DNA from: Clostridia bacterium
Lineage (GTDB): Bacteria > Bacillota > Clostridia > Oscillospirales > Acutalibacteraceae
NCBI GenBank assembly: GCA_017519685.1
Contig: JAFWRV010000222.1
Coordinates: 1-11,721, forward strand
Reading direction: 5' to 3'
Length of the DNA stretch: 11,721 bases
The position numbers and the translations under genes are program-made. The stretch's first letter is position 1. The number at the start of each line of letters is the position of its first letter. The notes under the pieces were generated by a model. It made no database searches. It had not been told where the DNA came from and saw only the letters and a list, made by a program, of their open reading frames with translations. Below, piece by piece: positions 1 to 6,514 of the stretch.

Positions 1-387
1 GTCGGGTAATATCTGCATACTTCTGCTTGAAAATACGATTACCAATAATGCCGTTAACGCAATAATCGGTATAAGCATCAGCGTTACTACTTTTGTGATT
101 TTCTTTTTGTTGGTTTTTTTTGAATACTCTGCGACTTTTTCTGCGGTTGCTTTTACATCCTCGTTCATTTTCTCACTCTGCCTTTCTCCGTTGAGGATTT
201 CCTTAATATCCACCTGATAAAACTCTGCTAATTCAATAAGAACACAGATATCTGGCATCGTGTTTCCCGTTTCCCATCGGGATACAGAACGGTTGGTGGT
301 GTTCAGTTGTTCTGCAAGTTCGGCTTGCGTCAGTCCTTTTTCGTATCTTAACGCCTTTAAGAAGGAACCGATCTTTTGCTGGTCCAT
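1..387 (-). CDS. XRE-family HTH regulator with C-terminal membrane helix (3' truncated by window edge)
   Basis: Translation from the ATG at 387 stays open for 129 codons to base 1, so the C-terminus is outside the window. Residues 5-67 form a Cro/CI-type helix-turn-helix: recognition elements are LTQAELAEQL (19-28) and NRSVSRWETG (32-41), followed by the usual MPDICVLIELAEFYQVD segment. A charged linker (69-96) leads to a hydrophobic helix at about 98-120, so the protein is probably a membrane-tethered regulator, a known Clostridia arrangement. The start is secured by AAAGGAGG at 394-401, six bases before the ATG. It lies 97 bases downstream of an acetyltransferase gene on the same strand. 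Target genes cannot be inferred. The family call is firm; the role of the membrane part is inference. Confidence 0.88.
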   Translation of the reverse strand, partial: MDQQKIGSFLKALRYEKGLTQAELAEQLNTTNRSVSRWETGNTMPDICVLIELAEFYQVDIKEILNGERQSEKMNEDVKATAEKVAEYSKKTNKKKITKVVTLMLIPIIALTALLVIVFSSRSMQILPD

Positions 388-410
388 ATCGAACCTCCTT
401 TCATCGCAAG

Positions 411-419
411 AGTATCACA
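411..419 (-). promoter_or_regulatory. Candidate extended -10 promoter for the XRE gene
   Basis: On the minus strand the sequence reads TGTGATACT, an extended -10 (TGn plus GATACT). It would start transcription near 404, about 17 bases before the ATG at 387 and just ahead of the AAAGGAGG site. No good -35 hexamer is found at 16-18 bases, so this is only a suggestion. Confidence 0.35.
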
Positions 420-471
420 TAGTCCCTGGTTTTTAAACGACAAAGAGTGAGATTTGCCGTTTTCGCAGGAT

Positions 472-487
472 TAGACACGCATGTCTA
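472..487. repeat. Inverted repeat TAGACA-N4-TGTCTA overlapping an acetyltransferase stop codon
   Basis: The 16 bases are a perfect dyad with 6-bp arms and a 4-base centre, and they include the TAG stop codon of the upstream acetyltransferase. It lies about 85 bases upstream of the XRE start. There is no T-run after it, so it does not look like a Rho-independent terminator. It could be an operator of the adjacent XRE regulator, or chance. Confidence 0.4.
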
Positions 488-1009
488 TTTCATTATCTTT
501 TCAAAACGGAACATCCCGTCGGGGAACTGCCCGTCAATCATTTCCGCAGAATCCGGATCATTCGGGTCGGGATGATGACTGTTGAAGAATTCAACAATAT
601 GAAATCCGCATCTGTTTACATAAAAATGAATGTTGCGTTTTTCAAAATACGGCGTGACAGTTTCCCACACTTTAACTTCGGGGTGAAGCTTTTCAATCTC
701 ACACCAGGCAGCATAACCGATACCTTTGCTGTGAACTTTTGGGGAGACAAACAGAATATCAAGGTCGCCTCTGCCGCCGTCAACCCTTATTATTGCGCCG
801 CCGACATTTTTGCCGTCAAGCACAATGCGGTAGGCTTCGCCCTCATCTATGGAGCGCTCGATTGTTTCGCGCGAAATAATCTGACCGTCATCTTCAAAAT
901 GGTCATCACGCATGCCGAATTCTTCCAGTGCCCCGTAATTGAACGCTTCCTGATTATCGAGTATGAACTGTTCTCTGTCGGATTGTTCAAGGGGCTTTAA
1001 GCTAATCAT
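485..1009 (-). CDS. GNAT-family N-acetyltransferase
   Basis: A 174-residue protein with the GNAT fold signature. Acetyl-CoA-binding motif A is at about 86-103, with a strand DILFVSP followed by the pyrophosphate loop HSKGIG (93-98), which matches the R/QxxGxG/A pattern with His in the first position. Motif B-like NIHFYVNRCGF lies at 126-136. Length is usual for a single-domain GNAT. Substrate is unknown. The ATG at 1009 is preferred over an in-frame GTG at 1018, because AAAGGTG at 1016-1022 is spaced six bases from that ATG and the GTG lies inside this ribosome site. It is transcribed away from the kinase gene, 89 bases downstream of it, and appears to have its own promoter. Base composition is richer in G+C than the operon to the right. 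Confidence 0.88.
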   Translation of the reverse strand: MISLKPLEQSDREQFILDNQEAFNYGALEEFGMRDDHFEDDGQIISRETIERSIDEGEAYRIVLDGKNVGGAIIRVDGGRGDLDILFVSPKVHSKGIGYAAWCEIEKLHPEVKVWETVTPYFEKRNIHFYVNRCGFHIVEFFNSHHPDPNDPDSAEMIDGQFPDGMFRFEKIMK

Positions 1010-1027
1010 AATAAACACCTTTCATAT

Positions 1028-1056
1028 ATCGTAATCTGTGTTACGACAGCGTTAAA
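1028..1056 (-). promoter_or_regulatory. Candidate promoter for the GNAT gene
   Basis: On the minus strand, TTTAAC (1056-1051) and TACGAT (1033-1028) are separated by 17 bases. Both are imperfect matches to sigma-A hexamers. The predicted transcription start would lie very near the ribosome binding site, so the leader would be short. Support is moderate at best. Confidence 0.35.
1029..1046. promoter_or_regulatory. Inverted repeat TCGTAA-N6-TTACGA, probable operator
   Basis: A perfect 6-bp-arm dyad with a 6-base centre (TCTGTG) covers the spacer and -10 of the candidate GNAT promoter. This position is typical of a repressor operator. The binding protein is unknown; the XRE regulator next door is one possible candidate but nothing in the sequence proves it. 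Confidence 0.5.
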
Positions 1057-1098
1057 GGACAGCGAGCAAAACTTTTTACGGTTTTTCTGTTTATTGGT

Positions 1099-2292
1099 TT
1101 AAAAAACCACAGTGAATACTGTTTCTTCATTGATAATGCTTTCTGCCGAAATAGATCCTTTGTGCCTTTCTACAATGGATTTTGCTATTGAAAGTCCTAA
1201 GCCATAAGAGCAATCACTGCGGGATGCTCCGCGGGTATAAAATCTTTCAAAAATATGAGGGAGATCTTTTGCTGATATGCCTTTACCCGTATTCTTTACT
1301 TTCAAAACAGAATGGTTATTGCATCTGTTAAGCATTATCGTTATAAGTCCCGGACTGTCAGTATTTTTTATGGCATTATCAATAAGTATAATTACCAGTT
1401 GTTTCAATTCATCGGCATCGCCCATTATGAAAATATCTTCCGATATTTCACATTGATATGTTATTGCTTTTTCAAATGCAACGCTTTCATAAGTTAATGA
1501 TATTTCATTTACAATATCGGTCAAAGAGCAGAGATTTTTGGAAATGAGCGGTGTTTCTTCTAGTTTTGAAAGTGTCAGAAGTTTTTCGATCAGTCGATTA
1601 ATTCTTTCAGTTTCAATCAGAATATTCCTGATATGTATATTATCACTGTCATCATTAATTGCCTGAGCATTTATGCTGATTGCGCTGATTGGTGTTTTCA
1701 ACTCATGGCTGGCATCCGACACAAACTGTTTTTCTCTCTCAAGAGCTTTTTTTGCAGGTTCAGTAATAAACTTTGAAAGAAAAAAAGTCAAAAGAGCAAG
1801 AGCTCCGACTCCGAGCGCAATCAATAAAACAGTTCCCAAAATCCGGAGAGATGCGTTGCTTTTGTTTGAAGTGTCCTGCAAAACAATCAGTTTGTTGCCG
1901 TCATTTAATTCTTTAATTGTGTAAACATAAGCTTTATAATTTTGCTTTCCTTCTTTTTGTGAAAGAATTTTTGTGATAATATCCTGATTTAAGTGCTGAT
2001 CCTGACCTTTTCCTATTATCTGTTGTGAAAGAACCAATCCGTTTTTATCGGTAATTACCCCTATAATCAAGCCGTCATCATCCAATAATTCACTGCGTTC
2101 AAAAACGGTGTCACTATGTGTCTGAGCAATTGTGAACACGCCGCTTTCCGCAATCCATTCAAGCGTATTGGCGGTATCGACTGTATTCCAATAATCATCA
2201 TTTATATAACTGATTATCAGAAAAGCCGAAAACACAACAAGCATTAATACCATTGTTACCGCCATAAACTTTATTCTCAGCTTTTTAACCAT
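1099..2292 (-). CDS. Sensor histidine kinase of the operon-encoded two-component system
   Basis: This is a 397-residue membrane kinase. Membrane helices lie at about 10-30 and 151-175 and enclose an extracytoplasmic sensor region of about 120 residues, which resembles small PAS/Cache-like sensors (GVITDKNGLVLSQ and LIVLQD strands). The phosphoacceptor is His196 in SHELKTP. ATP-binding boxes follow: N box with Asn306 (DNAIKNT), G1 NTGKGIS (334-340, Asn in place of the usual first Asp), F box IFERFY (347-352) and G2 GLGLSIA (364-370). TM2 leads into the dimerisation helix within about 15-20 residues, so there is no room for a HAMP domain. The ATG at 2292 follows the regulator stop codon after three bases, with AAAGGA in the preceding gene's end. 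It is the last gene of the operon and should phosphorylate the adjacent OmpR-type regulator in response to an envelope signal (inference). Confidence 0.95.
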   Translation of the reverse strand: MVKKLRIKFMAVTMVLMLVVFSAFLIISYINDDYWNTVDTANTLEWIAESGVFTIAQTHSDTVFERSELLDDDGLIIGVITDKNGLVLSQQIIGKGQDQHLNQDIITKILSQKEGKQNYKAYVYTIKELNDGNKLIVLQDTSNKSNASLRILGTVLLIALGVGALALLTFFLSKFITEPAKKALEREKQFVSDASHELKTPISAISINAQAINDDSDNIHIRNILIETERINRLIEKLLTLSKLEETPLISKNLCSLTDIVNEISLTYESVAFEKAITYQCEISEDIFIMGDADELKQLVIILIDNAIKNTDSPGLITIMLNRCNNHSVLKVKNTGKGISAKDLPHIFERFYTRGASRSDCSYGLGLSIAKSIVERHKGSISAESIINEETVFTVVF

Positions 2293-2295
2293 TTT

Positions 2296-2967
2296 TTATT
2301 CCTTTTCTAAAGAGTATCCGATACCTTTTTTTGTGACAATAGCAGCTTTTGCCTCAACGTATTTCAGCTTTTTCCTGAGAAATGAAATGTACACATCAAG
2401 ATTATTATAATCGTTTTCTTCTTCAAATCCCCATATTTTTGTTATCAGCATATCTCTTGTCAGTATTTGTCCTTTGTTATGCATAAGATACTCAAGTAAC
2501 TGATACTCTTTTCTTGCAAGTTTAACAGATTTATCGTTACCATGAAGCTTAAAGGTGTTTTTATCAAGCAGTATATCGTAAGCTTTCAGACCGGTTTCTG
2601 TTTGTTCTCCTGCATTGCGGGTTTGCACTCTGATTCTGGCCAACAACTCGCCTGCATCAAACGGTTTGGTCAGATAATCATCTGCGCCGCAGTCCAGACC
2701 ATTTATTTTATCTTCAATTTGAGACTTTGCAGTCAGCAAAATAACAGGAATTGTAATACCGTTTTCTCTGGCGTTTTTCAATACATCTATCCCATTGATT
2801 TTCGGCAGCATTATGTCCAGAATAATCAGGTCATACACACCCGATAAAATATAATCAAGCCCGTCAAGTCCGTCATATACCGCATCGGTTTCATATCCGC
2901 TTTTTTGCAGAACTGACTGTATACCGTCAGATATTTCTTTTTCATCTTCTACTATCAGAATTCTCAA
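2296..2967 (-). CDS. OmpR/PhoB-family response regulator
   Basis: This 223-residue protein is a complete two-domain regulator. The receiver domain (1-115) has the acidic pocket E7-D8-E9, phosphoacceptor Asp51 (LIILDIMLP), Thr79 and Lys101 (LTKPF). The winged-helix DNA-binding domain occupies about 127-221, with LARKEYQLLEYL and the recognition region NNLDVYISFLRKKL. The start is TTG at 2967: the receiver strand RILIVEDE begins at residue 2 and AAAGGGTGAT sits immediately upstream. It lies 19 bases after the membrane-protein gene and three bases before the kinase gene, so it is translated from the same transcript. By analogy with other envelope-stress systems it probably autoregulates this operon; the binding site is not identified. 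Confidence 0.96.
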   Translation of the reverse strand: MRILIVEDEKEISDGIQSVLQKSGYETDAVYDGLDGLDYILSGVYDLIILDIMLPKINGIDVLKNARENGITIPVILLTAKSQIEDKINGLDCGADDYLTKPFDAGELLARIRVQTRNAGEQTETGLKAYDILLDKNTFKLHGNDKSVKLARKEYQLLEYLMHNKGQILTRDMLITKIWGFEEENDYNNLDVYISFLRKKLKYVEAKAAIVTKKGIGYSLEKE

Positions 2968-2980
2968 GTTATCACCCTTT
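2968..2980 (-). promoter_or_regulatory. Strong ribosome binding site fixing a TTG start for the response regulator
   Basis: The minus strand reads AAAGGGTGAT (2980-2971), an extended match to the anti-Shine-Dalgarno sequence, followed by AAC and the TTG codon at 2967. No in-frame ATG or GTG is placed equally well, and receiver-domain alignment also demands this start. Confidence 0.75.
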
Positions 2981-2986
2981 ATTATT

Positions 2987-3649
2987 TTAATTGTTTAAGT
3001 CTTTAATGTCAATAAAAGACCATTCCACAAATCTTTTTTGCATCCATTCGTCCGGGGCATAGGCGTCAATCATTTTGCCTATTTTAGTATTTCTGCTGTA
3101 ATTATAGTGTCTGTCACTCCAACGGACAACCGAAACAGCTGTGAAGGACAAATTTAATACAGTTACAATCGAAAGAATAATACAAATAATATGAATCTTT
3201 AATCCTTTGATTTTATTCATTATTCTTTCAACATTGTTAAACGCAACGCAAAACAAATAACCCGCAACACCCCAAACAAGTGTGAAAGACAGGCATATGA
3301 TTCCGCGATAGTTTAAGAATTGATTGGTATAATCCCATGCTTTCATACCAAGATGGTCTTTGAGAAACAAACCGGTAAATAATTCCAGAATTGTAGCTGA
3401 AACAGCGATTGCCAATGCCTTATACATATTGCTTTTCGATCTGAAAAGGACTGCAATTGTATAAAAAAGCACCGCCCCGATGCCGTAAAGAGCATTCAAA
3501 GGACCTACGAGTGTTACAACATGACTTTCCCAGCACCCTTTTGAAAAAAGGCAGAATAACCCCTCAATAATATACCCTGTAAAACTGCCTGAAAGAAAAA
3601 GAATAATCATTTTGTCAAAAGTTTTCGATTTGTTATTCAGTTTGTCCAT
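2987..3649 (-). CDS. CmpB-like integral membrane protein (putative ABC-transporter type IV family)
   Basis: This is a 220-residue protein with about five membrane helices (roughly 14-35, 46-69, 76-96, 113-137 and 150-174) and a basic, soluble C-terminal tail. Family hallmarks are the first-helix segment FLSGSFTGYIIEG (18-30), GPLNALYGIG (49-58), the AWDYTNQFLNYRG segment (104-116) and a following LVWGVAGYLF helix. These fit the CmpB family, whose biochemical role is not established; no ATPase partner is encoded here. The ATG at 3649 gives a 17-base overlap with the upstream SGNH gene. An alternative upstream start at 3739 would overlap it by 107 bases and add a non-hydrophobic leader, so it is disfavoured. 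AAAGGA lies 11 bases upstream, a rather long spacing. Position between the acyl-transfer genes and the two-component genes suggests an accessory or sensing role, which is inference. Confidence 0.8.
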   Translation of the reverse strand: MDKLNNKSKTFDKMIILFLSGSFTGYIIEGLFCLFSKGCWESHVVTLVGPLNALYGIGAVLFYTIAVLFRSKSNMYKALAIAVSATILELFTGLFLKDHLGMKAWDYTNQFLNYRGIICLSFTLVWGVAGYLFCVAFNNVERIMNKIKGLKIHIICIILSIVTVLNLSFTAVSVVRWSDRHYNYSRNTKIGKMIDAYAPDEWMQKRFVEWSFIDIKDLNN

Positions 3650-4679
3650 TAGCGGTAGTATCCTTTTTGGGTTTATGTTTGTTTCTGAACAGTTCAAATG
3701 CCGCGCAGTTATTATCCCAATCATTTTTGATTGCCTCATCTGAACAAGGATTGATATGATATTGCGAACTTATATATTTACCCAGAAATTCAGTTGCAGC
3801 TTTTGCTCCTTTATAATTTAAGTGAATTCCTTTATCCCTATAACAGTTTTTCATATCTATGCCTATTTCATCGCAATGAAGATTAAGATCAATGAAAGGA
3901 ACCTTTGATTTTGAAGCGTATTTTTTAATGGCGTTGTGACGTTCATAATCCCAGGAACTTGCCGCAGGCATAGCAACAATCAAAACATCGGAATTATTCT
4001 CTTTGCATTTTTTAATCAGCAAATCCAATTGATTCTCAACATAATCAGATATTGGTTCAACTGAATTACAAGGGATCATATACTTATTGCTTTTGAGGGG
4101 AACTTTCTTCGAATTATATTTATATCCATATGTATTAAGTACACCGTTTTTATTATGTTTTCCCCTGATACAATTATGGTATTTAAAAACTGTAAAGATG
4201 TTTTCTACATCTTGTTTGAATAAATCAGGATTCATTTTTGTGAAAAACTCATTAAGACTATTTATGCTGTTGACATCGTTCTTTGAACGAATGCTGTAAC
4301 CGTAAATCATATCAGCTTCAATTAATACGAGTTTAGGCTTTTGATATTGAAAAAGCTGATCTATCAACAGCCTTGACTCCTTGACGGTTTGTCCTGCAGA
4401 AGCGCAAACAACACTTGTAATCCTTTGTTTTTTCCAAAAATCAATCGGAGAAAAACCGGAATAAAGATTGCTGTTACCAACCGCGGCAATTTGAATGGTA
4501 TTTCGGGGTTCATTAATAAAGGAATATGCATCTCTTTTTTTGTTGCTGTATATAACTGCGGTTTTGTTTGGAAAAACAAGAACGGAAATTGATTGAAGCA
4601 GTATAATAAACACGGCGGTAAATGCAATGACTTTAATAATATTTATTGCATTTTTTCTTCTGGAATAATAGTTTTTCAT
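3633..4679 (-). CDS. Membrane-anchored SGNH/DltD-like acyltransferase
   Basis: A 348-residue protein with a basic N-terminus (YYSRRK) and a single membrane anchor at about 14-35, which places the large domain outside the cell. The SGNH-like nucleophile block is AAVGNSNLYSG, with the presumed catalytic Ser70. The C-terminal catalytic segment is DKGIHLNYKGA, with Asp282 and His286. It corresponds in topology and place in the pathway to DltD, or to AlgX/AlgJ-type partners of MBOAT proteins: it should accept the acyl group from the MBOAT tyrosine and move it to a surface polymer. The ATG at 4679 follows the MBOAT stop (TGA, 4684-4682) after two bases, with no clear ribosome site, so translation is probably coupled. 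A TTG at 4685 would add only two residues. Family call is good; the acceptor polymer is unknown. Confidence 0.83.
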   Translation of the reverse strand: MKNYYSRRKNAINIIKVIAFTAVFIILLQSISVLVFPNKTAVIYSNKKRDAYSFINEPRNTIQIAAVGNSNLYSGFSPIDFWKKQRITSVVCASAGQTVKESRLLIDQLFQYQKPKLVLIEADMIYGYSIRSKNDVNSINSLNEFFTKMNPDLFKQDVENIFTVFKYHNCIRGKHNKNGVLNTYGYKYNSKKVPLKSNKYMIPCNSVEPISDYVENQLDLLIKKCKENNSDVLIVAMPAASSWDYERHNAIKKYASKSKVPFIDLNLHCDEIGIDMKNCYRDKGIHLNYKGAKAATEFLGKYISSQYHINPCSDEAIKNDWDNNCAAFELFRNKHKPKKDTTANGQTE

Positions 4680-4681
4680 AA

Positions 4682-6259
4682 TCAAAAATTAGCGTAAATC
4701 AAATCGCCGACGCCGTACTCCTCTCCATATGCACCGAAAACAACTATGATTAGTAATAAAGACATGTAAATGATTGTTTTTATAATATAAGGCAAGTGGA
4801 ATATTTTATCCTTAATGTCAATACCCTTCTCTTCAATATAACTGACCAAAAACAACAATATGGATCCCAAAACTATGGCTGTATAGTCGTATGGCAGAAG
4901 ATTGAAGCCGTTCTTATATCCCGGAATCAATGCTGCCAAATCGATTTTGGTTATCATAATAACCAACATTTCAAAGGCCGTTTTAATACTGTCAGCTCTG
5001 AAAATAAGCATACCAATATTCACAATGATAATTGTTTTGATTATTTGAAATAACTGATATGGCTTTGCTTGACGATTCAGTTTTATCTTCTTGCAAATTT
5101 TTTCAATTGACGGTTCAAAGACGATACCTGTCAGCATTAGCAAAAAATAGTATAGTCCGTATATTACATATTTCCATTCTGCTCCATGCCAGAATCCGTT
5201 AAGAAGCCAAACAAAGAATAAAGGAATAAACAGTATATAAAGTTTGGAAAAGCCGGGATATCGGATGTTTTTTGATCTCCTTGAAGCTTGTTTTATCGGT
5301 TCGGATAGTGATAACGGTAAGAAAATGTAGTCTCTGAGCCAGCTTCCCAGGGTGATATGCCATCTTTGCCAAAACTCCTGTATGGTTTTTGAGAAAAACG
5401 GACGTTTGAAATTCGATGCAAGTGCCAGCCCCATCATTTGACCCAAGCCGCAGACAACATCCATTATTCCTGAGAAATCACAGTATAGTTGAATTGTATA
5501 AAACACTACTCCTGCCGCTATAGCAATTCCGGTATGGTTCTTATAAGAATCAAAAACATTGTTTACAAGTATTACTGCCCTATCGGCAATGACAACTTTT
5601 TTAAAAAGACCCCAAATTGCCAGTAAGAATCCTTTGCTCAGATTTTCATAGTTTACACTTATCCCTTTATCAAGTTGAGATGAAAGTTGTGTATATTTGG
5701 AAATAGGCCCTTCTACTACAGTAAGAAAAAAAGAAAGGAAGAGCAAAACGCGAAGCGGGTTCTTTTCAGCTTTAACACTCCCTCTGTAAACATCTGTAAT
5801 GTAGCTTATGCTTTCAAGCGTGAAAAATGAAATGCCAAGTGGCTGTACAATCTGAATGTAATTAAGATTTAAATTGCAAATTTTGTTTGCATTGTCAATA
5901 AAAAAGTTGCTGTATTTACTAACAATAAGCAACGAAACTGTTATTGTAATTCCCAATGATAATAACAGTTTCTTATATTTTAAATAAACCGTTTTAATTT
6001 TCTTTTTTTCGTCTTTTGTACTGTATCGGGTTTTGCTTTGCGCTTTATTATCAATCATTTGTAACCCCAACCCGACTATCCAAATGACAATGACATTGAT
6101 TATTAAAGAAAAAATGTGTCCTTTTGCTGAAATGAAGTAGAACACGCATGAACCAAGCAGCAAAACACACCACTTAACACGTTTGGGGACCAGGCAGTAC
6201 AGCAAGAATGTTATTCCGAAATAAAGGATAAAAAAGGAAAAAGTAGTGTAACTGATCAT
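4682..6259 (-). CDS. MBOAT-family O-acyltransferase (DltB/AlgI-like) with fused C-terminal acyl-shuttle motif
   Basis: A 525-residue polytopic membrane protein. MBOAT signatures are LGISFFTLESISYITDVYRG (141-160), YCDFSGIMDV (259-268), QEFWQRWHITLGSWLRDYIF (294-313) with the first catalytic His301, and NGFWHGAEWKYVIYG (354-368) with the second His358. It is longer than typical DltB and closer in length to AlgI-type proteins. After the last helix (about 492-510) the protein ends in LIYANF, with Tyr522. This matches the hydrophobic-hydrophobic-Tyr-x-x-Phe hexapeptide described at the C-terminus of DltX and of some MBOATs, where the tyrosine carries the acyl group outside the cell. It is the third gene of the operon and starts three bases after the carrier-protein stop codon. 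Its proposed role is to move the acyl group from the carrier thioester across the membrane and deliver it to the SGNH protein. Confidence 0.93.
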   Translation of the reverse strand: MISYTTFSFFILYFGITFLLYCLVPKRVKWCVLLLGSCVFYFISAKGHIFSLIINVIVIWIVGLGLQMIDNKAQSKTRYSTKDEKKKIKTVYLKYKKLLLSLGITITVSLLIVSKYSNFFIDNANKICNLNLNYIQIVQPLGISFFTLESISYITDVYRGSVKAEKNPLRVLLFLSFFLTVVEGPISKYTQLSSQLDKGISVNYENLSKGFLLAIWGLFKKVVIADRAVILVNNVFDSYKNHTGIAIAAGVVFYTIQLYCDFSGIMDVVCGLGQMMGLALASNFKRPFFSKTIQEFWQRWHITLGSWLRDYIFLPLSLSEPIKQASRRSKNIRYPGFSKLYILFIPLFFVWLLNGFWHGAEWKYVIYGLYYFLLMLTGIVFEPSIEKICKKIKLNRQAKPYQLFQIIKTIIIVNIGMLIFRADSIKTAFEMLVIMITKIDLAALIPGYKNGFNLLPYDYTAIVLGSILLFLVSYIEEKGIDIKDKIFHLPYIIKTIIYMSLLLIIVVFGAYGEEYGVGDLIYANF

Positions 6260-6262
6260 ATA

Positions 6263-6514
6263 CTATTTATCTTCGTTCTCGATTCTTAAAATCAAATCTT
6301 CAATTTTTGAAGGCGTTTCAAAGTTTTCTGGAATGAGATATCTCATCGGAATCTCTATTCCCAATTCATCATCAAGAGAGGCAACCAAAGCTATTGTGCT
6401 CAAAGAATCAAGCAATCCTTCATCGATTAGATTTGTATTATCATAGATATTTTCTGCATGTAATTCGTTTTTCAGTATTTCAACAATTGTATCAAGATAT
6501 TTTCCTTTATTCAT
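6263..6514 (-). CDS. Acyl carrier protein (DltC-like)
   Basis: An 83-residue acidic carrier protein. The 4'-phosphopantetheine attachment site is Ser37 in DEGLLDSLS, close to the DltC form EEGLLDSFG; the following helix (IALVASLDDELGIEIP) and the length are also DltC-like (about 78 residues in that family). Its ATG lies inside the last codons of the adenylation gene, an eight-base overlap, so the two proteins are probably made in a coupled way. It should receive the acyl group from the adenylation enzyme and present it to the MBOAT on the cytoplasmic face. A matching phosphopantetheinyl transferase is not in the window. Confidence 0.95.
   Translation of the reverse strand: MNKGKYLDTIVEILKNELHAENIYDNTNLIDEGLLDSLSTIALVASLDDELGIEIPMRYLIPENFETPSKIEDLILRIENEDK

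Noticed and set aside
1010..1018. GTG at 1018 as the start of the left acetyltransferase
   Set aside because: The GTG is part of the AAAGGTG ribosome binding site that is well spaced for the ATG at 1009.
1095..1109. Hairpin TGGTTT-AAA-AAACCA at the kinase stop codon as a terminator
   Set aside because: The 6-bp stem is weak, made mostly of A-T pairs, and no T-run follows in the direction of transcription.
3650..3739. Upstream start at 3739 for the CmpB-like gene
   Set aside because: It would overlap the SGNH gene by 107 bases and add an extension that does not resemble the family; the ATG at 3649 gives a normal short overlap.
4364..4627. Minus-strand frame of 87 codons within the SGNH gene
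   Set aside because: It lies wholly in another frame of a clear gene, has no ribosome site and shows no domain.
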